NCBI RefSeq assembly: GCF_030348765.1
Contig: NZ_JAUCEU010000007.1
Coordinates: 1,668,501-1,732,500 of the forward strand
Length of the DNA: 64,000 bases
Direction: 5' to 3'
DNA from: Neobacillus sp. CF12
GTDB lineage: Bacteria > Bacillota > Bacilli > Bacillales > Cytobacillaceae
A program made the translations under genes and the position numbers. The notes beneath the pieces were generated by a model. It was not told the origin of the DNA and made no database searches. It saw only the letters and a program-made list of their open reading frames with translations. Of this stretch, positions 36,174 to 43,902 are shown piece after piece (the stretch's first letter is position 1; the number at the start of each line of letters is the position of its first letter).

Positions 36174-37154
36174 TTAAAATAATGCATTTTCTTTGTTCTT
36201 TCTACGTACGAGATAATTCGATACTAACACAAGGACAAATCCTACAATGGATTGATATAATCCTGCTGCAGCGGACATCCCGATATCCCCTAGTTGCATT
36301 AACCCACGGTAAACATAGGTATCAATAACATTTGTGGTGTCATAGATGGAACCCGAATTCATAGGTACTTGATAGAACAAACCGAAATCGGAGTAGAATA
36401 TGCGGCCGATTGCCAATAATGTCATCATGATAATGACTGGCATAATGGAGGGAATGGTTATATGTATGATTTGCTGCCATTTATTCGCTCCATCCAATGT
36501 GGCAGCTTCATAGAATTCTTGGTCGATTCCGATTATGGCAGCCAGGTAAATGACACACAAGAAACCGATACCCTTCCACATATTAATGAAGGTTAAAATA
36601 TAAGGCCAATATTTTGCCTCCGAATACCAGGCGAATCCATCAAGCCCAAGCAATGGTAAAATGGTATTGTTCAGATAACCTACATCTTCACTCAGGAAGG
36701 CGAATCCCAAATAACTGACAATAACCATAGAAATCAAAAATGGCATAAGGATGACACTTTGATAAAAACTTTTCGCCAGTTTATTTTTAATTTCGTTCAA
36801 CATAATCGCTACCGCGATGGCCAATACCGTATTTATAATAATGAATCCTCCATTATAGAGAATGGTATTACGCGTTATCACAAAAGCATCTCTTGTACTA
36901 AACAAGTATTCGAAGTTCTTTAACCCAATCCAATCACTTCCCAGAATCCCTTTTGCAAAATTAATATCCTTAAATGCAATGATAAGGCCAAACATCGGTA
37001 TATAATTATTGATCAGCAAGTAAATCAAACCCGGCAGCATCATGATAAATAATGGTAGAGCCCTTTTCAATTTCATCAGCCTAGTATTAACCTTTTTTAC
37101 AGAAATCGATTGGACATCTGTTTGCAATTTCTTTACCGTAACCTCTGACATCAC
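36174..37154 (-). CDS. Carbohydrate ABC transporter permease, LplB/YteP-like
   Basis: This 326-residue membrane protein has six predicted hydrophobic segments and the EAA loop 'FYEAATLDGANKWQQIIHITIP' (~residues 216-237). It begins its first TM with LPLFIMMLPGLIYLLINNYI, the typical LplB start. It pairs with the LplC-like permease (35270-36156). The ATPase is not in this cluster; in Bacilli such systems share MsmX-type ATPases encoded elsewhere. The upstream lipoprotein gene is separated by a strong hairpin (37196-37240), so permeases are probably made at lower levels than the binding protein. Confidence 0.9.
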   Translation of the reverse strand: MMSEVTVKKLQTDVQSISVKKVNTRLMKLKRALPLFIMMLPGLIYLLINNYIPMFGLIIAFKDINFAKGILGSDWIGLKNFEYLFSTRDAFVITRNTILYNGGFIIINTVLAIAVAIMLNEIKNKLAKSFYQSVILMPFLISMVIVSYLGFAFLSEDVGYLNNTILPLLGLDGFAWYSEAKYWPYILTFINMWKGIGFLCVIYLAAIIGIDQEFYEAATLDGANKWQQIIHITIPSIMPVIIMMTLLAIGRIFYSDFGLFYQVPMNSGSIYDTTNVIDTYVYRGLMQLGDIGMSAAAGLYQSIVGFVLVLVSNYLVRRKNKENALF

Positions 37155-37195
37155 TATTCCCCCTTGTCTCTTTGTCTTCGTTTACATGAATGATA

Positions 37196-37240
37196 AAAAA
37201 GAGATTAAAAATCAAACTAGGATTTTTAATCTCTTGGCTT
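37196..37240 (-). terminator. Strong hairpin between LplA-like and LplB-like genes
   Basis: AAGAGATTAAAAATC pairs with GATTTTTAATCTCTT (15-bp stem, ~7-nt loop). On the minus strand it is followed by TTTTTT, so it looks like a true terminator or attenuator 10 bp past the binding-protein stop. The arm sequence recurs near 42199 and 60918. Confidence 0.75.
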
Positions 37241-37250
37241 GCTGGAAATA

Positions 37251-38738
37251 TCATTTTTGTGTTTTTGCCCATTCATCCAATTGTTTTTGTTTTTCCGCAA
37301 TGATTTTATCCATACCTGCAGCCTTTAATTCATTAATAAATTTAGGTAATTCTGTTTCGGGATCTAACACTCCGTTCTCCAATCCGATTGTATATTTATT
37401 TACGACATTGGTAACAGATGTAATTTCAGTTTTAACTGGAGAATTATCAAAATTAAAACCTAGTGCCTTAGATTTAATCGCCTTTTTGTTAAACTCATCC
37501 ATTTGATTCCAAAGAGTTGGGTCATTACCCTCAAATATATAAGAGAGGAAGGAATTACCCATAGCGAAATTCATATTTAGATTGTAACCATTTGTTGTTG
37601 CATCTACGCCTTCCGGATACTTAACCTGGGTATCTGATACTTTTTCATAATGTTTTCCTTCAATACCCCAACTCAGCAAATTAACGATTTCTTTGTCATG
37701 ATACATTAAATTTAGAAACTTCATTGCAGCTTCTGGGATTTTGGAACTTTGTGGAATTCCCCACATCATCGTTGTTACACCAAATGTTGTCGATACTGGC
37801 TCGCCAAGTGAAGCTGAAACCATAGGCATTTGAGTATTTTTAGATTCTTGTGAGTCTATCCCTGGTTTTATCGGACTTAAATAACTAAACCCTACATTTG
37901 ACTTCACTAAATTTGCGCCCGTATCAGTATTTGTACCTGGATTTTTCATGAGAAGTCCTTCGTTCTGCCATTTTCTCATTTTCTTTACATACTGGGCATA
38001 TTCATCTGTTTCAAACAAGTTTACTACTTTCAGATTATTATCATATTTTGGAAGAACACCCAAACCGTCACCTAAGCGATCAAACCAGTTATATATCATT
38101 GTAGGCTGCTGTCCAGGATTAGAAGGCACAAGTGGCGTTAAATCTTTCTCGTTTTCCTTTAAGGTTTTCAGCACTGACTCTACATCATCTAAAGTTTTTA
38201 CTTTGCTAACATCAATATTATATTTTTCTACCAAGTCTTTGCGCATCATAATCCCAGGGGATGAAGCCATATCTCGTATAGTCGGAACCGCATACAATTT
38301 CCCTGATACCTTTGATGCATTCAAATAATCCTCATCCAATACCTTTTTGATATCTGGGCCATATTGGTCTACCAAATCATCCAGAGGCAATAGTTGTCCT
38401 TTTGCCGCTTGGGAAGTGTAGCCAAAAAAGGAAGCAACGAGCATCAAATCTACTTTTTCATTACTGGACAACATCAAATTTGTTTGTTGCACGTAGTTAC
38501 CAATGTTAATTGGTGTTAGTTTAATTTTTACATTAATCTTTTCCTTGGCAATTTTGTTAATTTCATCTTCTACTATTTTTAAATCTTTTGGGATGGCACT
38601 AGAAAACAATACCATATTAACCTCTGAAACTTCGTCTCCTGATTTAGAGCTCTCATTCGTTGAACTCTCTTTTTTTGGCGTGCATGCTGAAAGTAATAGT
38701 AAAAAACAAACAAGAAGAATACTAATTGGTTTTCTCAT
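37251..38738 (-). CDS. Extracellular sugar-binding lipoprotein, LplA-like
   Basis: The 495-residue lipoprotein has signal MRKPISILLVCFLLLLSAC (lipobox LSAC, Cys ~residue 19), a Ser/Lys-rich linker and a family-1 extracellular solute-binding domain of the LplA/YtcQ type, which binds oligosaccharides. 'LMLVASFFGYTSQAAKGQLLPLDDLV' (~residues 98-123) and 'YAVPTIRDMAS' match this type. It is first in an operon with the LplB- and LplC-like permeases. A cre-like box (38842-38855) lies ~105 bp upstream. The ligand is unknown. The nearby GH43 and C-glycoside genes suggest plant-derived oligosaccharides. Confidence 0.88.
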   Translation of the reverse strand: MRKPISILLVCFLLLLSACTPKKESSTNESSKSGDEVSEVNMVLFSSAIPKDLKIVEDEINKIAKEKINVKIKLTPINIGNYVQQTNLMLSSNEKVDLMLVASFFGYTSQAAKGQLLPLDDLVDQYGPDIKKVLDEDYLNASKVSGKLYAVPTIRDMASSPGIMMRKDLVEKYNIDVSKVKTLDDVESVLKTLKENEKDLTPLVPSNPGQQPTMIYNWFDRLGDGLGVLPKYDNNLKVVNLFETDEYAQYVKKMRKWQNEGLLMKNPGTNTDTGANLVKSNVGFSYLSPIKPGIDSQESKNTQMPMVSASLGEPVSTTFGVTTMMWGIPQSSKIPEAAMKFLNLMYHDKEIVNLLSWGIEGKHYEKVSDTQVKYPEGVDATTNGYNLNMNFAMGNSFLSYIFEGNDPTLWNQMDEFNKKAIKSKALGFNFDNSPVKTEITSVTNVVNKYTIGLENGVLDPETELPKFINELKAAGMDKIIAEKQKQLDEWAKTQK

Positions 38739-38841
38739 TAAATTTCCCCTTTTCTATTTTTTGATTATTCTAAAAACTAATAACATAAATTTGTATTACT
38801 TTCTCATCCCCCAAATAATGTACTTTATAAACTCAACTCTT

Positions 38842-38855
38842 TGAAAGCGGTTTAC
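38842..38855 (-). promoter_or_regulatory. cre-like site upstream of the LplA-like operon
   Basis: On the minus strand GTAAACCGCTTTCA matches the cre consensus at 12 of 14 positions, ~105 bp before the start at 38738. Confidence 0.5.
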
Positions 38856-38916
38856 TTAATGATTATTATAGGGAGGAATGATGTTGAAAACGTTCAGTTT
38901 TTTGCTAAAAATACTA

Positions 38917-39858
38917 TCAATTTTTATCATTTTCAGAAAATATTAAATAATCATACAATAAACTGAGGTCATCTTCTTCATTATACTGATAATCTTCAAT
39001 ACCATTTTTTATGTGACTAATGTTGATCGATTCATAAGAGTGTTTTTTTCGATATTGATAGGGTGTTGTATGGAAGGTTTCTTTGAACAGTTTGTGAAAG
39101 GAATTTAAATTTGAAAAGCCAGACTCGATTGCAATCTGAATAAGTGGCAAATCGGTTTCCAGCATAGTTCGAACTGCATGTTCTAATCGAATTCCGTTTA
39201 AATATTTTATAAAGGGCTGTCCCATATGCTGCTGAAAATACCTGGATAGGTAGGGTGCTGAAAGTTGTTCATTCTCTGCTATTTCATTTAATGTAAGAGG
39301 ATGCATAAAGTTTTGTTGAATATAACTCGTGATCCTAGTAAGGCGTTGTATATCCTTTTTACTGTTTCTGTTTAATTGCTCATTATTTTTCACTCTAAAT
39401 TTGCACATAAGGTTGTAAACGATATCTAACAACAAGGAATGAATTTTTATTTCGTAGGCTTCTCCTTTGGTTCTTAAGATAAGCATCAATTGGGCAATTA
39501 TCGATCTCATGAAATTATAATTTGCTTGTTCCACAGCTAGAAAGGATTGGCAGTGGAACGTTTCTTTTTCAATGTCTTTATACCATTTTTTTATAAATGA
39601 AATTGGGATTTGAAGAACTAGTAGTTTGTTATCCTCACTTGATTCAACACCGTGAACCTCATTACTATTAATAAGCAGCAAGTCATTTTCTTGCAAATAA
39701 TACTCTTCCCGACCGACATAAACATGAATTCGCCCTTTCAGAACAAATAAAAATTCAATCCGGTCATGCCAATGCATTGCCACATATTTAACACTATTCA
39801 TCAATATAAACATAGGTATTTCTTCATTAATCACTACACTCTCGTATGGATATTTCAT
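38917..39858 (-). CDS. AraC-family regulator with N-terminal cupin
   Basis: The 313-residue protein has an AraC-type cupin sensor (~residues 15-100; 'MHWHDRIEFLFVLKGRIHVYVG') and two helix-turn-helix motifs (~residues 175-270; 'LTLNEIAENEQLSAPYLSRYF', 'IQIAIESGFSNLNSFHKLF'). A ~45-residue acidic tail resembles the linker found right after the HTH in the AraC-GH39 fusion at 60975-63563. The two proteins look like paralogs, this one lacking the GH39 part. It lies downstream of the sugar-isomerase gene after a terminator hairpin, so it has its own promoter, and is a candidate activator of block B. Confidence 0.9.
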   Translation of the reverse strand: MKYPYESVVINEEIPMFILMNSVKYVAMHWHDRIEFLFVLKGRIHVYVGREEYYLQENDLLLINSNEVHGVESSEDNKLLVLQIPISFIKKWYKDIEKETFHCQSFLAVEQANYNFMRSIIAQLMLILRTKGEAYEIKIHSLLLDIVYNLMCKFRVKNNEQLNRNSKKDIQRLTRITSYIQQNFMHPLTLNEIAENEQLSAPYLSRYFQQHMGQPFIKYLNGIRLEHAVRTMLETDLPLIQIAIESGFSNLNSFHKLFKETFHTTPYQYRKKHSYESINISHIKNGIEDYQYNEEDDLSLLYDYLIFSENDKN

Positions 39859-39894
39859 GAGTCCTCCCAGCTATCAATAAAAAAATTGAAAAAA

Positions 39895-39926
39895 AACCGC
39901 ATAAGTTTAGCTATAACTTTGCGGTT
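39895..39926 (-). terminator. Terminator after the sugar isomerase/epimerase gene
   Basis: AACCGCA-x-AAGTT pairs with AACTT-x-GCGGTT (one bulge). On the minus strand it is followed by TTTTTTTTC, 13 bp past the stop at 39939. Confidence 0.8.
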
Positions 39927-39938
39927 AACCTGCTTCTT

Positions 39939-40808
39939 TTATAATCCTTGTACATATTTCTCCATAACTTTTAAATCACTCTCAATACTTGTGAATTTGA
40001 TTCCAAGCTGTCCTTCATTTTCCACAATGGCATATCGAATGTATCCCAATTGTCGGAGCTTTTGATAGGTCTCTTGAAAATTTACAATACCGGTCCCAAG
40101 ATTAACAAAATCATTTGGTTTCACAAACTCTGTGTAAATTTTCATCGTATCTAGATTGGTTCCTTGCGGTGTAGCGGTAAAAAGATTAACCGGATTTACA
40201 TGCATTCCTAAATCCTTTTGATGAACCATATCACAGCGTTCACCCAATTTTTCAAGTAATGTCAACGGGTCATATCCACCTCTCATAACCCATACAAGGT
40301 CCAACTCAAATTTCACGAGAGATGGATCCGTATTTTCTGCGAGCAGGTCAAATAATGATGTTTCTCCTATTCTCCTAAACTCATGTGCATGGTTATGATA
40401 GTAAAAGCTTAACCCGGCTTCCTTGCACTTTTTTCCAATTAAATTTAGATGTTCAGCTGTTTGGAGTGTGTCTTCACGACCTGATATAAATGCCATTGGA
40501 AAGACAATGGACTGACATCCAAGTTCTGCATTTTCTTCAATAATCCTGTCCCAATCGGCATCTATTATTACGCTTCCTGGTGCAACACCTTCATGCGCTG
40601 AAAATGCTTTCAGCCCTAAGTCCTCAAACTTCTTCATTATGACTGGAAGGGAAAAAGTATCTGTATAACGCTCACAAGTAGAAAAATTCACCGTAATCAA
40701 CTCAAGATTCTTATATCCCATTTCTGCTACCTTTTCCAATGTACCAAAGTAGTCTTCGTTTAATTCCTTAAATACTGAGAATAAATTTAATCCAATTTCC
40801 ATTGTCAT
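39939..40808 (-). CDS. Sugar phosphate isomerase/epimerase-family TIM barrel
   Basis: This 289-residue AP-endonuclease-2-fold protein has the four metal-ligand positions of this family: Glu in YYHNHAHEF (~residue 146), Asp in FELDLVWV (~residue 171), His in MVHQKD (~residue 198) and Glu in YAIVENEG (~residue 267). Relatives isomerise or epimerise keto-sugars or cleave 3-keto-glycosides. It sits 20 bp after an MFS gene in the operon beginning at 43637 (alpha1-beta1) or with its own promoter. A role on a 3-keto sugar intermediate is inference. Confidence 0.85.
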   Translation of the reverse strand: MTMEIGLNLFSVFKELNEDYFGTLEKVAEMGYKNLELITVNFSTCERYTDTFSLPVIMKKFEDLGLKAFSAHEGVAPGSVIIDADWDRIIEENAELGCQSIVFPMAFISGREDTLQTAEHLNLIGKKCKEAGLSFYYHNHAHEFRRIGETSLFDLLAENTDPSLVKFELDLVWVMRGGYDPLTLLEKLGERCDMVHQKDLGMHVNPVNLFTATPQGTNLDTMKIYTEFVKPNDFVNLGTGIVNFQETYQKLRQLGYIRYAIVENEGQLGIKFTSIESDLKVMEKYVQGL

Positions 40809-40828
40809 CTTTTTTTCTCCCTTTGAAA

Positions 40829-42064
40829 TTATTTTTGCTCACTTAAAATAGAAACAAAATCATAGCTCTGTTTTGATTTCTGATTCCATGCCACACACAT
40901 GACAATACTGCCTAACAAAATAACAGCACCAATGATAAATGGAACATTAAATGATATATCAAATAAAATTCCCGCTAATGAGGGTCCGATAATATTACCT
41001 AAACTGCTATAAGCATTGTTCATTCCAGCAGCAAAGCCTTGCTCACTTCCAGCCATTTTTGAAAGCAACGTATTAATTGCTGGGCGGAGAATAGATGTAA
41101 ATAAGATAAACAAAATATTCATTATCAGCATAAATAAAAAATTCCCGGATAATAAAATGACAACCATCGTTAGCGCAGATAAGAAGAAACAAACATTAAT
41201 AACTCTAATTTCATTGAAACGTTTTAGAAGTTTATCTACCAATAGCGCTTGAATGATAACACCAATCAATGCTGCTATCGTCATGATGATGGAAATATCT
41301 TTAGGGGTATAATCATACTTTTCACTAACATATAATCCAAAGATTGTTTCGAAGTTTGCGAGACCAAACGTCATAGTGAAGACGAGCAGTAAGAGTACAA
41401 AGTAAGACACTTTAAAAGACCTTTTGATGTCATGAACCATTCCATTTTGTTCCGATGATGAATTTCTAAACGCATGTTGTTGTCCTTTCGACAATGACTC
41501 AGGTAAAAAGAAAACCGAAACGAGCATGGCGATAGCTGCGGCGAGTGCTGAAGCATAGAACGGTACACGTATACCGAACTCTGCAAGAAATCCACCAATT
41601 CCTGGACCAATAACAAAACCTAGCGAAATGGAAGCACCAAGTAAACCCATCCCTTTCCCACGATTTTCTATGGTTGTAACATCTGCCACATAAGCCATAG
41701 TAGCAGGTATAAGCAATCCAACACCGATTCCCCCAATGAAGCGCGAAAGATAAAGGACCCAGAGATCTGTGCCTACACTGAACATAAATTGAGATACCAT
41801 TATGATTGCTAAACCAATAACCGTAATTATCTTCCGACCATATTGGTCTGAAAGCTTCCCGCCTAGTGGTGAAAAAAGAAACTGAGTTAGTCCTGTTGCT
41901 GCTACGAGATATCCCATATCTTTACCGCTGGCACCGATTTCTGAAATAAATTTGGGAAGAACCGGAATTGCCAAACCAACCCCAACTAAAGCTATAAATG
42001 TGTTTACCATAAGAATAAGTAAGGGCATATTCCTTTTTACTTTTAAAAAATTAAATCTTCGCAT
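40829..42064 (-). CDS. MFS transporter (TetA/multidrug-like subfamily)
   Basis: The 411-residue protein has ~12 hydrophobic segments. The MFS motif is GGKLSDQYGRKIIT (~residues 68-81), and 'RFIGGIGVGLLIPATMAYVAD' (~residues 107-127) is the DHA1 drug-antiporter-like TM4. Such carriers often export hydrophobic compounds. Beside a C-glycoside deglycosidase pair, export of a released aglycone or import of the glycoside are both possible. It is preceded by a 177-bp gap with a terminator hairpin (42199-42233) and followed at 20 bp by the isomerase gene. Confidence 0.83.
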   Translation of the reverse strand: MRRFNFLKVKRNMPLLILMVNTFIALVGVGLAIPVLPKFISEIGASGKDMGYLVAATGLTQFLFSPLGGKLSDQYGRKIITVIGLAIIMVSQFMFSVGTDLWVLYLSRFIGGIGVGLLIPATMAYVADVTTIENRGKGMGLLGASISLGFVIGPGIGGFLAEFGIRVPFYASALAAAIAMLVSVFFLPESLSKGQQHAFRNSSSEQNGMVHDIKRSFKVSYFVLLLLVFTMTFGLANFETIFGLYVSEKYDYTPKDISIIMTIAALIGVIIQALLVDKLLKRFNEIRVINVCFFLSALTMVVILLSGNFLFMLIMNILFILFTSILRPAINTLLSKMAGSEQGFAAGMNNAYSSLGNIIGPSLAGILFDISFNVPFIIGAVILLGSIVMCVAWNQKSKQSYDFVSILSEQK

Positions 42065-42198
42065 TCACTTTCTCCTATTCTAAAGATTAAAATCTAGTTT
42101 AATCTTACATCGGAGAATAAACTATTTAATTTCATTATTTTAACCAATTAGCGATGCAATCCTTAACCTACCATTCTTGTCATTTTTCAAGAAAATAA

Positions 42199-42233
42199 AG
42201 AGATTAAAAATCTACCTATGATTTTTAATCTCT
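42199..42233 (-). terminator. Terminator after CGD beta-1 gene
   Basis: AGAGATTAAAAATC pairs perfectly with GATTTTTAATCTCT (14 bp, 7-nt loop). On the minus strand it is followed by TTTATTTTC, 8 bp past the stop at 42242. Confidence 0.8.
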
Positions 42234-42241
42234 ATAAAATT

Positions 42242-42634
42242 TTAGATAATCTCTAGTACCTTTGTATTCGTTCCGAAAAACGGTACAGGAATATACGAAA
42301 CTCGTACACCTTGTGTTAAGGTAATTTCATGCTTCCCTTCTGGAAGTCCTCCATCATGTACGACAAAGATGACTCCTTCTTGGCCATATTCCCATTTATA
42401 GCTTGTTACTGTCCACATCTCATCTAGAGTAAAGAATGTTTCACCATCAGGAGAAAACCTTATTTTTTCTCTTGGTACCTCGACTCCATCTACCTTTAAT
42501 TGAATATCTTCGATCATTGACAGAGGGATACCACGATAATAAGTGATCCGGGTACGTAATTCATAGCCGATAATCTTTTCATCTTTTTCTACATTTTTGA
42601 ATCCGCCATCTGATAGTACATAATTATCAAACAT
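42242..42634 (-). CDS. C-glycoside deglycosidase beta subunit-like protein (DUF6379/CGDB), copy 1
   Basis: This 130-residue all-beta protein has no signal peptide. It shows the DUF6379 pattern: GFKNV (~11-15), GYELRTRITYYRGIPLSMIEDIQ (~24-46, quoted once), VDGVEV, and a Gly-rich 'DGGLPEGKHEITLTQGVRVSYIP' region near the end. In known C-glycoside deglycosidases (CarC, DfgB, DgpB type) this small subunit binds the TIM-barrel subunit and completes the active site that breaks the sugar-aglycone C-C bond. Its start overlaps the alpha-1 stop by 8 bp, so translation is coupled. The family call rests on recognised motifs and gene pairing; activity is not shown. Confidence 0.8.
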   Translation of the reverse strand: MFDNYVLSDGGFKNVEKDEKIIGYELRTRITYYRGIPLSMIEDIQLKVDGVEVPREKIRFSPDGETFFTLDEMWTVTSYKWEYGQEGVIFVVHDGGLPEGKHEITLTQGVRVSYIPVPFFGTNTKVLEII

Positions 42635-43637
42635 TTAACTCCACTCCTTTTATTAATGATTTCAGCATTTTTTGATGTGCTCTTACTTGGCTGACAGCAT
42701 TAATTTCTGTACCAGGCAGGGCAAACCGTCCACCTTCATATTCACTGGCAATATATCCATCAAAGTTTTTTTCCTTCAAATAGCTAATAAACTCATCATA
42801 TGGAATTGAATATTCAATGCCCTCTTCTGTAATTTCCCAGAACTTCCCATGGAAATGCTTAATGTAAGGCATATATTTATCAAGTTCACTAAGCGGTTTG
42901 TTTTCATAACCACCCGCAAAGATTAAATACTCCTGATCGATTTTACTTTTAATTAATGCTTGCACTTCGGCTGGAGCATGACCAGGATGACTGATATGGA
43001 ACACATCACGACCTTCAGCAAATTCACGGTCAATATAATCGGCTAATTCTTTATTTAAACCCTGGTCTAAAAAGAATTGTGTTGAGACTCGAGGATGTTT
43101 ACGACAAAATATCCCTGTGTCAACCACAAGACCTAAATAAGGAGAATTAACTCGAAACATAATATCAGTGAATTTTTTCGTTTCTGGATGGTCTAATGCC
43201 ATTCCTCCGTGTACTTCTAATGCCATGACTACATCGAGCTCTTCTGCTAGTGGCAGAGCGTCTTCAATAATATCTGTCGGTGTTAAGGATACAAGCCGTA
43301 CTAATTTGATCCCAAGTCTGTTTGCTAATTTAAGTTCATTTTTTAATAGTTCCAAATTCTCTTTCTTTGTTAAAAGTCGATTCCGATACAGTTTTGTATT
43401 AATAAAAATATCGTTACATACAGGAACTATATCGTGCTTTTGTAGTAAATGCCGCCATTTTTCAACGTCTTCATTTAATACAAATGGTGCATTATGGAGC
43501 ATCTGATCGCTTATAATTTCAACACCTTCAACACCTTGTTCAGATAATTCTTTTAAACAATCTTCTAATGTCATTTTTCCTCTTGCATATTCATCTTGAA
43601 AACTATATAAAGAAACTGCGTTTTTAATAGAACTCAT
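42627..43637 (-). CDS. C-glycoside deglycosidase alpha subunit-like TIM barrel, copy 1
   Basis: The 336-residue xylose-isomerase-like barrel starts with the CGD-alpha pattern AVSLYSFQDEYARGKMTLED (residues 7-26). Predicted metal ligands are Glu141 (ALEVHGG), Asp173 (VVDTG), His263 (HFHGKF) and Glu299 (ASEYEG). His143 of EVH is the presumed base. In characterised CGDs the Mn-bound 3-oxo-C-glycoside is deprotonated and the C-C bond is eliminated. It is coupled to the beta-1 gene by overlap. A long insertion (~residues 178-255) between the Asp and His ligands may shape substrate choice. The promoter shares architecture with that at 51777. Confidence 0.82.
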   Translation of the reverse strand: MSSIKNAVSLYSFQDEYARGKMTLEDCLKELSEQGVEGVEIISDQMLHNAPFVLNEDVEKWRHLLQKHDIVPVCNDIFINTKLYRNRLLTKKENLELLKNELKLANRLGIKLVRLVSLTPTDIIEDALPLAEELDVVMALEVHGGMALDHPETKKFTDIMFRVNSPYLGLVVDTGIFCRKHPRVSTQFFLDQGLNKELADYIDREFAEGRDVFHISHPGHAPAEVQALIKSKIDQEYLIFAGGYENKPLSELDKYMPYIKHFHGKFWEITEEGIEYSIPYDEFISYLKEKNFDGYIASEYEGGRFALPGTEINAVSQVRAHQKMLKSLIKGVELNV

Positions 43638-43660
43638 ATAATGGTCCTCCTAACAAAAGT

Positions 43661-43749
43661 TTATATATTGGTTTCGCTTACAAACTTATCTTAACTTTTC
43701 TTCCTTCACATTCCCTTTCATTTATTAACTTGGAATATGTAGATTTTCG
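43661..43749 (-). promoter_or_regulatory. Upstream control region of alpha-1/beta-1 with cre-like site and shared boxes
   Basis: Read toward the gene, the order is CGAAAATCTA (complement of 43740-43749), AAAGGGA (43712-43718), a 16-bp spacer, GTTAAGATA (43687-43695), then TGTAAGCGAAACCA (43669-43682, cre-like, 12 of 14) ~32 bp before the start. The same boxes with nearly the same spacing occur before the gene starting at 51777. Confidence 0.6.
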
Positions 43750-43858
43750 TCTACTTTTTTGTTTCTAACTTTAATCCATTACAAAAGGTTAAGAATTGAA
43801 TAGTAATTTTTATCTTAATGAGGAATTCTAAGAAACTATTTTCTGAAAAACAAAAAAA

Positions 43859-43891
43859 GGATGCCAAGCAATTTAGAATAACTTGGCATCC
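43859..43891 (-). terminator. Terminator of the GH43 xylosidase gene
   Basis: GGATGCCAAG pairs with CTTGGCATCC (10 bp perfect, 13-nt loop), followed on the minus strand by seven T. It lies 11 bp past the stop at 43903. Confidence 0.9.
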
Positions 43892-43902
43892 AATATATAA
43901 TT

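Noticed and set aside
37042..37506. A 154-codon plus-strand frame near the LplA/LplB junction
   Set aside because: It crosses the hairpin and overlaps two well-supported minus-strand genes. It resembles no known protein.
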